A stretch of 64,000 nt of DNA. Origin: Seiridium cupressi (taxonomy: Eukaryota; Ascomycota; Sordariomycetes; Amphisphaeriales; Sporocadaceae). Positions within the stretch are counted from its first letter, which is position 1; each line of letters starts with the position of its first letter. The position numbers and the translations under genes are program-made. Under the pieces are notes generated by a model that saw nothing but the letters and a program-made list of their open reading frames with translations, was not told where the DNA came from and did not search any database. The stretch covers positions 310,001-374,000 of the forward strand of contig JARVKI010000005.1 of the NCBI GenBank assembly GCA_036674765.1. The letters run 5' to 3'. Of this stretch, positions 1 through 12,423 are shown piece after piece.

Positions 1-347
1 GTTTTCTGAGTATGATTATGCGACGGGAGGATGCGCCACTCTTTGCGACCATGATTAGTCTCATCGTCGGTGTCTTGTGTGGTGCCGCTCCTCCGCTAGC
101 CAAGGTCCAGACCTGGCATCTCGAATGGCTGTGGCGAGCGAGTCCTGGCGTTTGGCTGGCTGAAGTCTATTTTGGGCAGATGGTTGCGCCGTTCGAATAC
201 TTGTACAATGTGCAACGAGCAACGCAAGCTACTGGGTTCCACTTGGACTGGTTGAGGCTGAATTTGGCCGTGCTGTTTGGGATTGGCAGTTTCTATAGGC
301 TGTTGGCCTTCATTGGTTTGTTTGCTGGAAAGCGAATACGGCTTTAA
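1..347 (+). CDS. ABC-2/ABCG-type transporter, C-terminal end (partial)
   Basis: The frame is open from the left edge of the window to a TAA at 345-347, so only the last ~113 residues are visible. It begins with the R-R-E-(D/N)-A-P-L segment, then a hydrophobic helix with GVLCG, an extracellular W-rich stretch, and a last helix ending in GLFAGKRIRL. This order matches the end of the second half of fungal ABCG (White-like) exporters, where the RRExA helix, an extracellular loop and the final helix close the ABC-2 domain. Substrate cannot be inferred. The nucleotide-binding domains lie outside the window. A White-type half transporter and a full-size ABCG cannot be distinguished from this fragment. 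Confidence 0.8.
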   Translation, partial: FLSMIMRREDAPLFATMISLIVGVLCGAAPPLAKVQTWHLEWLWRASPGVWLAEVYFGQMVAPFEYLYNVQRATQATGFHLDWLRLNLAVLFGIGSFYRLLAFIGLFAGKRIRL

Positions 348-1076
348 CTGGAACTTAGCTTTAAGGAGCAGTGGCGTCTTTTTCTGCATATTCTTGCTAT
401 TGCTATATACCCCAATAGAACTAGAAAGTATTGTTTTCAATGAGAAGGTTCTTCTTACCTGCCAAGGCAAAGCCATTTTTCAAGCCGGCATCCAAAGTGC
501 ACCGCGACATGAATTAGTAAGTTACGTTTGAAGAGCACGAAGACGAGGGCAGCACGTGCAGAAGATTGAAGATGAGCCGCGACTTTTGAGGGGTGCTAAA
601 GACGTTTTGAGTGTTACGATCGGTCCGGGATTAACTGCTGAGTATGATCTCGCGCCTGTAAGCACATGCATTCGTGTGAAGTTAGACGCGCGGCTTACTC
701 TTGACATCAGTGCGACAATAGTGATTTACTGGAGACTACAAAGGCGAGGGCGGTCTTGCTCAGTGTCACATTGTTTAGCATTCTCTAGGGAAAGGTTTAA
801 CTAAATTTGTAGCTTTTCTCAATCGAGTCTTTCACAAACGGTTTAAACGGCGCAGATGGTGATGATGTCTTGAATAATGGACAAATGTGATTGATATTAT
901 TAGGTAGAATAACTAATTCTCATAGTATAGATAGTTGTACTCGTGAAAGGAGCCCCCATTTGCAGTAACACCTTCAGTGCTGAAAAGATCGCATGGTAGC
1001 CCGACATATTTTGTTCATTCCTGATGCGTATTGGGCATCGCCCCTCGTGATATAGCAAAGTTTTAGCGCCCATGGC
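348..1076. other. Intergenic, 3' ends of two converging genes
   Basis: This stretch separates the 3' end of the ABC transporter from the 3' end of the GPI protein on the other strand. Short open frames here lack family resemblance and splice support. I see no gene. Confidence 0.6.
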
Positions 1077-3173
1077 TTAGAAAACCATGGCGATCGAGAG
1101 GCCGACGACACCGAGAATGGCGGTGATGGCCTGGACGGTGGACGAGCCAGCGGTGGCGAAGGTCGAGGTCGGCTTGGCGATGGCAGTGGCGTTGGAAGAG
1201 CTGCCGCTGTTGGCAAATGCGGTGGTTGGGTAGTAAGCAGAGCCCGAAGATGAGCTTTGCGCACCTGAGCCGGAGCTAGAGTTGCCGGAACCAGAGTTTC
1301 CGGAGCCCGATGAACCGGAGCCCGAGGAACCGGAGCTCGATGAGCCGGATCCAGCAGTGGGGTAGCCGGAAGCAGTGGCAAGGATGGTAGAGAGGGTGGT
1401 GGGCTTGGAAGAAGCCGTGACTGCGTCGTTGGCGGATGTGGTCGAGCCCTTGGTCGAGCCGCCCTGAGTGGGGTAGCCTGAGCCCGAACCGGAGTCAGAA
1501 CCAGAGCCAGAGCCGGAGCCAGAGCCGGAGGCGGGCTTGCTGACGGAAGCGGAGGCTGTGGCCATGTAAGAAGCAGTAACGGCATCGTTGGATGCAGTGG
1601 TTGTGGCCTTGCTGGAGGCGGTGACGGCGGCGTTGGTCGAGGTGCTGTGGCCTTCAGTGGCAGTGACGGGGCAGACGGTAGTGGAAACAGCGACGATTTC
1701 GGTGGTGGTCTGGCCCATCTTGGCGGGGCAGTCAGTTACGGACGCGGCGCATGATGTGATAGTGTACGACTTGGTGCTGTAGATGGTGCTCGTAGTGTAG
1801 TCGGTAGTGGTAGGCATGGCGCTGATGGCATCAGTGGCAGATGCTGCACCGGTCTGCTTGTATGTGCCGCTTGGGCCAACACTGGCAGTTCCAGAGATAG
1901 CATCCGTGGCTGAAGCTGAGTTACCACCGTTGCCGCTGCCAGATCCGTTGCCAGATCCGTTGCCAGAGCCACCGAGACCATATGAAGCGGTGATCGTGGC
2001 ACCGGAGCCGAGAGTGACAGTCTTGTCGCCAGAGCCACCAAGAGTAGCAGAAGCGGTGACTGCACCGGTGCCAGAGGCAGAATCACCTCCCTTACCGCTG
2101 CCAGACCCATTTCCATAGCCGTTACCGCTGCCGTTACCGGAACCAAGGCCAACGGAAGCAGTGATCGTGGCACCAGCGCCACCGGTAGCAGTGGCATCAC
2201 CGGAGCCGCCAACAGAAACAGTAGCCGTCACACCTCCCGCGTCACTGCCTCCAGCACCAGCTCCACCGCCGACGCCAACTCCTCCAGATGCGGTGATAGC
2301 ATCGGTGGCGCTTGCGCCAGTTCCAGCAGTACCTGAAGCACTGCCCGAGATAGCGCCAGAGCCAGAGCCGGAACCGCTGCCGCCGGCACCGATGGTGATG
2401 ACAGCAGTAGCCGTAGCACCGCCGCTGATGTCCCCGGTGGCAGTGATCTCACCACCAATGGAAGCGCTGACACCAGCACCGCCGCTGTTGGTGCACTTGC
2501 CGGCAGCGAAAGCTGCGACGCCGACATCGACGTTGGCAGCAATGCCAGCAATGAGGGATACCATGGCCTTCACGTTGCCTGCGGCACCGAAAGAGTCGAT
2601 GTCGATGCTGGAGCCGGAGCCGAAGAGGCCGCTAATGCTGGCTTCAAGGTTCAAGTCGGCAGTGATGTAAACAAGGGCATCGAAGAGGGCAGCGGCGGAA
2701 ACCTGGATGTCGAGGAGGGCCGCGCTGTAAACGTCGCAGCCGTTCAAGCCAGCGACAATGTCGACCTTGGCCTCGATCTCGGCGAACAGACTGGCGAAGA
2801 CGTTCGCGAAAATTGTCAGTTCACCCGAGAGACCAATGAAATCGGTCAGGGAGATGGATCCGGCGACATTGCATGTGCCGACGGAGGCGTTGAGGGTAGC
2901 CAGAAGGCTGGCCAGGGCAGAAACGGAAGCGCTGATGTCGCCGCCTGCCTTGAGGCCAAGAACGGCGCTCTGGCAGGTAGAAACATGTGCGCTGCAGCCC
3001 CCAAGAGCAGTGCCGACGACGCTGACTCCTGCTGAGCCAGATGCAGAACCACCGAGAGTGATGCCTGCGCTTCCGCCCAGGGCAATGCTGTGTGTGCCCT
3101 TGCTGTTTTGGCGAGCCTCGGCCGAGGCGCCCAGCACGAGGGCAAGGAGAGCGAGGTCGCGAACGTTTTTCAT
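1077..3173 (-). CDS. GPI-anchored Gly/Ser/Ala-rich cell-wall protein, 698 aa
   Basis: This is an intronless 698-aa secreted protein. An N-terminal signal peptide ([20 protein letters not shown]) is followed by a helix-prone Ala/Ser-rich domain with a few cysteines (about residues 60-240). Next is a long low-complexity Gly/Ser/Thr/Ala region containing imperfect tandem units built around [15 protein letters not shown] and (S/A)ATDAI (about 240-440). A short four-cysteine module reads TITSC...TDCP...TTVCPVT near residues 460-505, a motif common in fungal wall proteins. Ser/Gly stretches follow. The last ~20 residues are hydrophobic and end at VF with no charged tail, as expected of a GPI-attachment signal. 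Inferred role: a surface or adhesin-like wall protein. The family name is unknown to me. Repeat number may vary between strains. Confidence 0.8.
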   Translation of the reverse strand: MKNVRDLALLALVLGASAEARQNSKGTHSIALGGSAGITLGGSASGSAGVSVVGTALGGCSAHVSTCQSAVLGLKAGGDISASVSALASLLATLNASVGTCNVAGSISLTDFIGLSGELTIFANVFASLFAEIEAKVDIVAGLNGCDVYSAALLDIQVSAAALFDALVYITADLNLEASISGLFGSGSSIDIDSFGAAGNVKAMVSLIAGIAANVDVGVAAFAAGKCTNSGGAGVSASIGGEITATGDISGGATATAVITIGAGGSGSGSGSGAISGSASGTAGTGASATDAITASGGVGVGGGAGAGGSDAGGVTATVSVGGSGDATATGGAGATITASVGLGSGNGSGNGYGNGSGSGKGGDSASGTGAVTASATLGGSGDKTVTLGSGATITASYGLGGSGNGSGNGSGSGNGGNSASATDAISGTASVGPSGTYKQTGAASATDAISAMPTTTDYTTSTIYSTKSYTITSCAASVTDCPAKMGQTTTEIVAVSTTVCPVTATEGHSTSTNAAVTASSKATTTASNDAVTASYMATASASVSKPASGSGSGSGSGSDSGSGSGYPTQGGSTKGSTTSANDAVTASSKPTTLSTILATASGYPTAGSGSSSSGSSGSGSSGSGNSGSGNSSSGSGAQSSSSGSAYYPTTAFANSGSSSNATAIAKPTSTFATAGSSTVQAITAILGVVGLSIAMVF

Positions 3174-4772
3174 TTTTGCGTCGCTGGAGTGAGAGTGATA
3201 ATATAAGTGCAGTATCGAGGGAATGGACTGACACGGTCAGATGAAAAAGAATGATATTAGTGAGTGTATCGGCAAATAGAAAAGCGAATGGATTATGAGG
3301 GAACGAGAGAAGACTGCAGAACTGATGATAAAAATTCGAGGAGTTCCACGACTCTCGTGGCCTTCTTATGAGAAAACGCCACAGGTGCCATGAGTGCTCC
3401 CACCCCATAGTTCACAGCTAGCTTGGAGAGCATCCTTCATGTTTTCGAGAAACCATTATGGGTCGAAACAGCCGGTCCAGGTCCAGGGCTAGAGGGAGGC
3501 AAGCTAAGCTGCAGTCAATGAGATCTGGCGCAAGAAACCAGAGCACCTAATTGCGTTCGGTTCGGGCTGCCGACTCCATGATCTGCAAGAATCTACCGAC
3601 AAGCTGGACCATGCTGATCAGCCGCTGCAACCCAGGCGGTCCGTAATCTCGGTAGAGGTCTAGAAAGGGGGACGGTGCTGTAGAAAGCCGAGCGGTCAGG
3701 TCTGAACTGTCACTGTCTCACCTGAAAACTAGAGGCTCGTGTTCGCGTGTCCGCGCCCTCAGGTCGAGCGGCATGATGTTTCGCCCGTGGGTCGAGGCAT
3801 GGCACAGACTCCCGACTGCACAGTTCAGGGCCGCGGCCAACTGCTAGTGTTCGAATCGCATTGTCGTCTAGACGCAGATCGATGCGCGAAGCCAAGCTCA
3901 TCCCTGCCAGGGTATGGTTTCCCGGGGACGCCTTGCGAGCCGCGGGGGATTTGAGCGTGCCCCTTTCCCGATCCGGCCATGGACAAATGACGAAATAAGC
4001 TTGTTGTGCGCACGCAGCACCGGCGTTGTTTTTGCAATGAAGTCTCATTTAACGTTGTGGAGCGCAGACACTGTCCCAAGGCGGTGACCCCACCGGGCTA
4101 GGCTTTAGGAGTATAAGGGTTGCATACCGTCAGGCGAAACTAGTTCAGTCAAAGAAACAGCTAGCACCGCAACGTCAAAGCTGCGCCCTCCTTTTGTTAT
4201 GACAGCCTCATGACAATGCAATTCATCCGATGTCAAGGTCGTCCTAAGTCGGCCAGATGTCATGCTCACCGTGGGGAAACAACAACATTGGCGACAGTTG
4301 CATATCATCTGAAATTGACATCTGAAGTAGATCCCTACTGCCCTCTGAAAATTTTAGGAGTGGCAAACATGCAGCCCCTTTTGAACACTCTCAACAAGAG
4401 GCCATGAGATGAGCCGTAATTTCATCCAGCCTTACGACGAGGCTAGAGAGGCATCACATGGTCACCCAGCCGCGTTTAGCCCAAAGAACTCAGCTAGGCG
4501 CTTACATATAGTGACAGTTTCTAGACTCAGCACTGTCCCCGGATATTTTGAGTCGTGGCCCACAATATTGGCCAAGCCAGTAGTTTACATGACTCGCCCA
4601 GGCACCGTCCCTGGCTAGGAAATGACTTTGATTATTCAATGTTGTGAGAAGTCATAGCGGGAGTTGGAGTAGACCTCATTATCGCCTGATAATGCTCACC
4701 CGCGGAGACGCCTCCTCGTCATAACTCTAGTTTCGCTTTGAAATGACTGCTAGCTGGAGAGTACCGGGACGA
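3174..4772. other. Intergenic: GPI-protein promoter side and GH3 3' side
   Basis: About 1.6 kb lies between two minus-strand genes. The part nearest 3174 should hold the promoter of the GPI protein (a TATATTATC stretch lies on the minus strand about 25 nt upstream of its ATG). The remaining open frames are short and mutually overlapping, and I recognise none of them. Confidence 0.5.
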
Positions 4773-7538
4773 CTAAACCTCAATGTTTCCCGTCAACCTG
4801 ACATCTCGACTACTAGCTCCCACGAACACGGTGTAGTTTCCATCTTGGATCTCCCATTCTTGTGACGCAACATCCCAGACACTCAGATCGCGTCTTGTTA
4901 GTTCGAAACGAACTGTCACCGAATCTCCCGGCAAGAGTTGCGACTTCTCGAACCCACGAAGCTGCTTTGGCGGGCTATTTGGTATGGCCAAATATAACTG
5001 CGCCACCTCGGCCCCGGCTACTGAGCCACTGTTGGTGATCGTGGCATCGACTGTGGCCACAACTGTCCACAAGTCCGTTTCTGTTTCTGGAACGACGTTC
5101 AGCCCAGTTGAATTAATTGATAATTCAGAGTACGTAAAGTTAGTGTAGCTAAGTCCGAAGCCAAATTCGTATCGAGGTGTGATATCTTTCGCATCGAAAT
5201 AACGGTAGTCGACGTAGACTCCTTCGGTGTAATCGCACTGAGGATCCGTGTCGTTCGAACTCGTGCGGCCGCATACATGATAGACCGAGTAGTCGCTTTC
5301 GTTCTTGGCCAAAGTATACGGCAATTTCCCCGAGAAGCCCGACTCGCCGTATAGAAGCTTGACTAGAGCACTTCCGCTGTCCTGGCCGGGAAGATGTGCG
5401 ATAATTGTTGCAGTGACGTTGGGGTGGTCAATCCATTGATCCACGAGACGCACGCCCACAGCATGGATCACCACAATGGTGTTGGAGCACTTTGAGGCAA
5501 CATTGAGAACCAGGCCATCGCTGAAGTCATCGCGAAGGCCATCTCTGTCCCAGCCTTCAGTAGAAATAGCATTGATAAAGACAAGACACGCATCAGAAGC
5601 CGCATTGACTCCAGGATTTGCGGAGTCCAAGTCCCAATTTACCCATGTCCCATCGGCTTGTGCCCGTTGCTGAAGAGCACTCAGCGGATCTATGATGTAC
5701 GGTGGTGCGTTGGCCCCAGCTCGGCCTCCGACAACTATGGTACCGCCTTTTGCGGCCTGATCAAAATGCATTTCTGTTCCTAGCACTGCCTGTGCCATTT
5801 CAGGAGACGAGAAGTATCCGAGCTGGAATACAGTGTCCGTGTTTTTTGTTCGGGGAACAGTGGCATCGTACCCGTACACGGACAGCATTCGGAGTTTCTG
5901 CGCGAAAGGCAAGGCCCCATTTTCATTCTTCACAAGAACATGCCCGGCTGTCGCTCCCTCAAGCAGAACTGACTTGGACTCTGGCACTCGTGCATCAATG
6001 GGCTCGTGCGGAAGCGTGAGATTCTTCATACCTATGCCCGGTGTTGGAAAGTTCGTGCCATCCTGACCAAGAAGATACCATGCAGCGATGATACTATTCT
6101 TGTCAGTGTCCCCAATTAATCGCTGGTTTGCGTGGACTTACCGTGTCGCCATGTCCGTGACTCTGTCTTCGTCCACTGTTCCATTGTTGACTGCTGCCGT
6201 CAGGTTATTGCCCCAACTGCCGCCTCCCGGCATGAGCATGTCGAGTCCGGCATTTGCCGAATTCAGGTTGTGTTGCGCACTACAACATCCGGAGTCAGTT
6301 TTTGCTTCTTCTAAACCTGCTTAATGAGTTGTCAAGAGTTCAAAACCATGTTTCAAGAGCAGAACCGCTGAATTAGGAAGTGGTAAACTCCCAAAACAGG
6401 CTATATGGGGTATGACATAACTCCGGAAGTTGCTTACTTCCAGTCCAACAAGATGAAGCCTTGAAAAACTAGCTCAGTCTTGAGAATCCCGTTCATGAGC
6501 TTGCTGTTTTCGCAGGCATACGTATTGTTCACTCGGTTGTATGAGCACCTTGAAAGAGGTCAGTATCCGAGGCTTGCTGCAGGTCGATGTGAATGAGTCC
6601 AAATTTGAGTGAAAATCCTCATCGACCAAAACCGTCACTATACGATAATTTCGGATGGTGCTTACATGGCTGAAGCTACTCCAGCCTTGACGGCATCCAT
6701 GAAAGGCCATAGATAAAACTCGTGTAGGGTCTTATCGTCAACATTGGACGAAGCTGCCTCAACCCCAAAATAAGGCCGCCTATATGTTTCTTGCTCATTG
6801 GCAATCAAATGCTAGCAGGGGAATTGTCAGATTGCAGCGCAATGTCAAGGATACGTCACTTGCCTTGATCATCGCAATAACACCTGCATCCTGAGTGCCG
6901 ACGATTGTCTCGGCATTGAGTTGGCCAGAAAGATAGGGGTCGACTGAGAAGCCCTCAAAGTTGCGGCCCGCAAGGGGGGACCTGCCTAGCGGGCCAGCAT
7001 TTGGCCCAAGCATCACGTTTACTGTGTCCCATGGATCAGCCACGACGCCCAACTGTCATTTAAGTGGCGTTGCCATACCTCCCTTCGCCTTGAACTCCAG
7101 TCCCATATACAGTCCTCTCTCGTATGTCAAATTCTTGTCCCAGCTCGCGCCTGCGTGGATGGCGGAGGGATAAGAGCTGACCATGTCAGTAGCACGCACG
7201 CCATTTCCCGCATCATGCAGGCACATGCCAGGCCAGTTCAGCCTAGGAACCGTTCCTGTATTGCCAGCGCATACATTGTCGGGGACAGTGAAGCCTCGAG
7301 TAATGTTGACCTTCTCTTCGAGAGTCATCTGGTGGACGAGCTCTCGAGCGCTGGCATATGCGTCAGCCCAACTGCCGGTGCCGGCACCAGAGGCTGTGAC
7401 CAGAAATGTCAGTGTCTGTGCCACTTCTGGGCTTTCAAGTATGACAGACGTACGCGAAGGGTAGACGGGAGGCGAGGTGGCATATGAGGCTACTGCACAG
7501 ACTGCTGACAGCAGCAAGAGACAGATTTGTGCCATCAT
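4773..7538 (-). CDS. Secreted GH3 beta-glucosidase, 757 aa
   Basis: Minus-strand exons are 7454-7538, 7079-7393, 6864-7021, 6666-6811, 6438-6548, 6142-6279 and 4773-6093, totalling 2274 nt or 757 aa plus stop. The six introns are 48-158 nt. The one at 6812-6863 is a GC-AG intron (AAG|GCAAGT). Signal peptide [18 protein letters not shown] follows the second of two in-frame upstream ATGs (an earlier one at 7598 lacks a clean signal). Family landmarks in order are [42 protein letters not shown], and LLDWNAQHN with the expected nucleophile Asp270. The C-terminal half carries the GH3 C domain, and the last ~70 residues are a fibronectin-III-like domain (EVAQLYL...LRGFEK). Known role of the family: releasing glucose from cello-oligosaccharides or aryl glucosides outside the cell. 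The exact substrate is not shown. Confidence 0.93.
6812..6863 (-). other. GC-AG intron in the GH3 gene
   Basis: The donor reads AAG|GCAAGT and the acceptor CTAG|CAT. Removing these 52 nt joins IAMIK to HLIANEQE, the conserved GH3 junction, in frame. No GT donor nearby gives this protein. Confidence 0.85.
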
Positions 7539-8526
7539 CTTTTCAGTGTTGGTGATTCCCATGGGAAGGGAGAGCTCCAGTGGAAAAGAAAGACTCAATC
7601 AAGTGTGACCAGGTGATGACATGACTTGACCTATATGTAAGCAGATCGGTAAATGGCAGCTGTTAAGGTTCACCTTGAGTACCTATTTGACTCTACTGGA
7701 GCAGCTCTTAAGACGCGGTGTAAGCCAAGCAGCTGTTGGGTCTGGATCCACTAGCTGGCCAATCGGGACACGGGCCGGGACAGGAGCATGGTATTGGGAT
7801 CCACACGAGACATGAATTCATCGCCCACGGGAGGCTGGTTGCACAAACAAGGCGGACTACATCCGGATCACGTACCGCCATGCCAGTTGATGTCACCAAC
7901 GTGATAGCACTCGCATGCCCACCGAAGCTCCGGAATGGCATCCACCGTGGATCCCGTAGCACCCTGCTTGTGAAAACTCCGACAACACGTGGCTGAGGCT
8001 TGGCACACCAACTCCGGCCCAGATCAAGCAGGGGACAAGACATGGTACAGAGTTTGGTAACTTCTCGGCTGAACTGCGGAAAACATTTTGATTGACTTCG
8101 ACTTCTTAAGTTACGCCTTGCTGCAAACCGGGGTCCTGTCATGATCCCCCTCAGTGGAGTTTTGCGCAGAACAGAGGGACTACGTAGGGACATGATGGAT
8201 ACCGACGAGCGGGATCGATCTCTCTGTCGCATTTCCCAGACTCTTCCTCGGGGGCAGACAACGAACCTTGAGGTGAAATCAGCAACCTGAATTAAACCAC
8301 ATTGTAGGTTATTCTCCATAGCCACAACTATCCTTACCGTTTATGGCCGCACATTGGATCGAGGTAGCTCAAGAGTTATACGATCATCTACCACGTCGGC
8401 CCACGAATCATAATCGTAGACAATCTCAAATTCCATTGACGGTGTAATGATTTCCTAAACCCACTTCCATCATGATTAGGTTTAACGGTGCACCAGCCAG
8501 ACGGGCGCTGAATCCACCAGACGTGT
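7539..8526. other. Intergenic between GH3 and MFS permease
   Basis: This nearly 1-kb spacer contains a 205-codon open frame on the minus strand (7708-8325) that resembles no family I know and has an arginine/serine-biased composition typical of a chance frame. It should hold the GH3 promoter next to 7538. I do not support a gene here. Confidence 0.5.
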
Positions 8527-10452
8527 CTAAGGCCTCCATCTCCAGGCGGGATGCTTCCACTCGAGATCCTCAATCTGATCCGGCGTAAGTCCGTCAAGCT
8601 CCCGGTCAATGTCTCTTTTGTCCCGTCGCTTGTTGTCCCACTTCATCCAGAACAAAGATAGGGTACTGAAAATCAGGATCACTGAAGCTGCTGCAAGATT
8701 CAGGCCATTGCCAATGTGGTAGTTGGGAGCATCCCAGCTGATGTAGCTCCATGTGGCGACCAATCCTCCGACGTTGCCGAACATCATGTTCGTGGCAAGC
8801 GACATACTACAACACCTGGAGTCAGTGATCTGTTCTTCGAGTGTACTTGACGAGTCCTCGGGATTTTCGAAACTCATTCTCCAAGAGCGGAAATGTTCAT
8901 GCAGGAGGCAGGAGCCTCCAAAACAGGCTACAAGGGATATAATAGAACTGAGAAAAGTTGCTTACCTGCGAGATGTGTCACTGATAACCTGAGCCGCAAC
9001 CTGGGCATTCGCCAGAGGCCCAAGCGAGAAGCAGCTGCTCGTCAGGAAGAATGTAGCGGCATATCGGACCTGGGGGTTGGTACTTCCAAGGAACATGGAG
9101 TAGCCGATAATTACCAACGGTGCCGAAAGAATAAAGAAAATCTGTCGCTTGTCTAACCTCCAACTTAGGCCAGGTAACAGCAGGGTGAAGAAAGCACCAA
9201 CGATATACGGAGGCACCGTATATAACTGCTTCTGGATTGTCGTATAAGTCGGGTAGATGGTGGCGACAATAGTTGGGAGAAAGAAGGCAAGCCCTTGGAC
9301 AGTGATATTATTCAGTAAGAACACCCAGGCAGTGCTGAGCACAGCGGGATTCCAGAAACCCAGCCAGAGCTTTGATTTACTGAACTTGTCGAGCACACTG
9401 GTCTGCGAGACACGCTCGGACTTGACTCGGGCGATAGCCAAATCTTTCTCCTCTTGTGTGAGCCTGCAATAACGCGGGTCAGACTCTCGAATCCTGGAAG
9501 TCGTTACGCACAAATCAAGGGGTTCTTACCAGCGAGCCGTTGCCGGTCTATCGGTAAGGGCGAGGAACGAAAGTAATGATAGGCCAATCGTAATGATCCC
9601 CTCGATCGCAAAAATCATCCGCCATTTGTGCAGGTTTCCAAAGCTCTCAAGACTCAAGATTCCCGACGCAAGAAGGCCGCCAAAGGCACCTGCTAGGGGA
9701 GACATGACGATGAACAGCGATAGTCTGAATGCAAGCTCCGAGCGTCGATACCTGTCGTCGTCCGAATCAGTCAAGGCACCATCACCAGCGAGGGACTTTC
9801 GAGAGTTTACCAGCGGGAGAGGTAGTACGAGATGCCAGGCATCATTCCGCTCTCAAACACCCCAAGCACGAAGCGGACACCACAGGCCTGGGGTAGATTA
9901 TTGACAAAGGCCGTGCCTAGGGAGGCGATACCGAAACACAAGGACAAGATTGGAATGAACCATCCAGGTCCAATCCATTTGCATGCCATATTAGACGGTA
10001 CCTCAAACAGAATATAACTAATGTAGAAAATTGAGAGCAGTTTGTTGTAGTCATATGTCCCGGTCATACCCAATTCCGTCTCGAGGCCAGCTAGTCTAGC
10101 ATTTCCTGTGCTTGATCAGCTCTGCTGCAACATGCACATGAGTATCGAGACACCCACCGATATTTGCTCGGTCGATGAAGCAGAACAGATAGAGAAGCGC
10201 GACAGTTGGGATAATGTAGAGGTCGATCTTCAGGCGGACGCGTCGCTCGGCTGCTTTGTCGAAGTGCACCAAAGAATGCCCATATCTGGCGGTCGGTCAG
10301 CGTCAAGCAACTCAATAACCAGTCTTACACGTTGGGACCGACCTGTCTGTCGCAGCGAGTCCTCTTTCAGCCGCGGTATGGACATCTTCCTCATGATGTG
10401 GCCCTACCACCTTCTCCTGTCTGGGCTCGTTGACGCTTTCTTGGGAATTCAT
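8527..10452 (-). CDS. MFS anion permease, allantoate/nicotinate (Dal5/Tna1) type, 510 aa
   Basis: Minus-strand exons are 10343-10452, 10158-10285, 9811-10105, 9530-9751, 8966-9463 and 8527-8806 (1533 nt). Introns are 52, 57, 59, 66 and 159 nt. The protein starts with a short acidic cytosolic tail, then KIDLYIIPTVALLYLFCFIDRANIGNARLAGLE, the hallmark first-helix region of the fungal anion:cation symporter family. Later landmarks are ISYILFEVPSN, GVFESGMMPGISYYLSRWY, WRMIFAIEGI, NITVQGLAFFLPTI and FGNVGGL. The tail ends HPAWRWRP, matching the usual HPDFRWRP ending. About 12 membrane segments are visible. Known family substrates include allantoate, ureidosuccinate, nicotinate and related organic acids. 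The specific substrate cannot be read from sequence. Confidence 0.92.
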
Positions 10453-12423
10453 CCTGAACCGTTGGGGTATCACGGTTGGCGGCTCGAAACACCTTCGTCA
10501 AGCAGACTCATCGCAACCCTCGTGCATCGTGGACGGACCCCATTGTTAAATACAAGTCGCAGAAGCATAATGGTCGGCTGTTAATCGAATCGCGAACAGC
10601 CAGCATACGCAAGCAGGCGTCCTTGGCGATGCAGAATTCCCACAATGAATGCCCGCCTAACGTTTTCCCTTAGAAGATAGTGTTCTTGGCTCTCCTGATT
10701 CCGGACAGTTGCCCCGACGAAGCTGATAACATGCGTTCGCTGGTTGGCTCGTGGGGTCAGCAGGAGACGGAGACATTGGGGAATCCTAGCGTAGCACGCC
10801 TTGGCGAGGGCTGGGGTCATAGCTAAAGCGCTTAAAGACTCCTCCCCCAGCTGGGACATCTGGGGCACGGGTGCGGGGTCGGATGAGCTTTACTCAGAAT
10901 CGTTTGGGTTTCAGGAGTCGTTGATTTCGGCATCGGCCATTCCCCTACAATTGGTTTAGTGCGCTACGGCCTCAGCGGGTAAGGAAGCCATTGGGGGGTT
11001 ACCATGGTGTTGGGTCTGCCAGCTCAAGCTGCATTACAATGGAGGTGATAAGCTCTTCACAAGCCTCTTCGAGTTTTATGGCTGCAGTAGTTGGTTGCAG
11101 TAGTCACAGGTAGAATGCTGCATAGGGTAAACATACACCCCCAGGAGTTGCTCGCGGCATATACTCAAATTTTAGTCACGGGCCGAGCTTAGACGACACA
11201 AGGCGGGAGCTGACAACGGTAACTGATCACCATCTGTGACTCAGATATGATTGATATAAAGCAGCATTCTGGTTCCTGCAGTCGTCTAGTCCACCAGTAT
11301 ACCTTACGGGATGAATGAACGCTGACGAGAAAACTGCCTTCTGGGGAAGAACGAGAGTGCTTTGCATGTACTTACACTACATGAGACAAACGGGGGTATG
11401 TATACCCTCGTCGATGAGTTTATGGTCTACAACGCTTATGTTTTTCTTGACTTCGGATGCTTCTCTGAAGCAGGCAGCTTCAAGGCGACAACGCCGTTAT
11501 TGGTACCATTCGAACCAGTTCGACAAAGGCTGAGAACTCCCGTGGTCGAATATCCCCCTTGGTGAACGATGACCTTTCAGATTGGGAGAAGTAGCTATAC
11601 AGGGATTAGGCACGATATCCACTGTCGCGAGTCGTTCGAGGGTCTTTCTCGGGCACAAGATATTGAATCCGAGGCCGCGTTCTATGTCATGAATTTGTTA
11701 TGGATCGGCAGTTCATCCCTTTTGGAAAAAGAAATGAGGAAGAGAATTCAAGTAGCCAGAAATAGGCCAAACTCTTTAACGATTCATCTCTTTTCAGTGG
11801 CCTTTTGCGTGGTCTATGGACGAAGGGACAATCTAGACGAACAAGCACCAATGAAATATTTACTGCTTTTCTGAACAAACAGTCCAATCATCCATTCGAA
11901 GATCATATGGGTAAACACTGGAAGCCACGGCATTGGTTTCAATAGGCCACAGCTTTGAGTAAGGATACGGGAGTTGTACTCGTCGTACACTTCTCATGGT
12001 GTAGCCTCGGGATCCTCGACTTTGACATCACGCTCAGTATTGATGACCGATCTGAAAAATGCACGATCTGTGTGAGGTGACTAGAATTGGCGTAAATTTC
12101 TATTAGTGAGGAATGGCATCGAAACATTTTGATCCAATATGATAGGACGAATGTGTGTCATTAGGAGAGATCGATTCATAATACGCGGGGCCTAGGCTTG
12201 AGATGATCTTTACAGTGTGCCAAGACACCAGCGATCAGCACCCTGGGGGTATCCGATATGTGGACGATCCTAGGACTCTGAATGCACATTGGGTATCATA
12301 TGGCCTCAGTCAAGCTTATCGTCGGTGCATCAATCGAGGGCGCTCCCTCGGCAGGCATAACCCAGCTATGGAACCCACGCGTGGCAAGGTAAAGTTCTAT
12401 ACAATCTTGAACCAGTCGTCAAT
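10453..12423. other. Gene-free stretch of about 2 kb
   Basis: The part near 10453 must contain the promoter of the MFS permease. Several short plus-strand frames around 11315-11880 have no recognisable family, no splice partners and no repeat structure. I see no gene. Confidence 0.5.

Noticed and set aside
974..2670. Several long open frames overlapping the GPI-protein gene on both strands
   Set aside because: They are shadows of a low-complexity GC-biased repeat in other frames. Only the 698-aa frame has signal peptide, Cys module and GPI signal.
3840..3875. GTTCGAATC resembling a tRNA T loop
   Set aside because: Flanking bases do not form a T stem, and no cloverleaf can be drawn.
7708..8325. 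205-codon minus-strand open frame between GH3 and the MFS gene
   Set aside because: Composition is biased, there is no family resemblance or signal peptide, and an alternative frame is equally open. Length alone is not enough.
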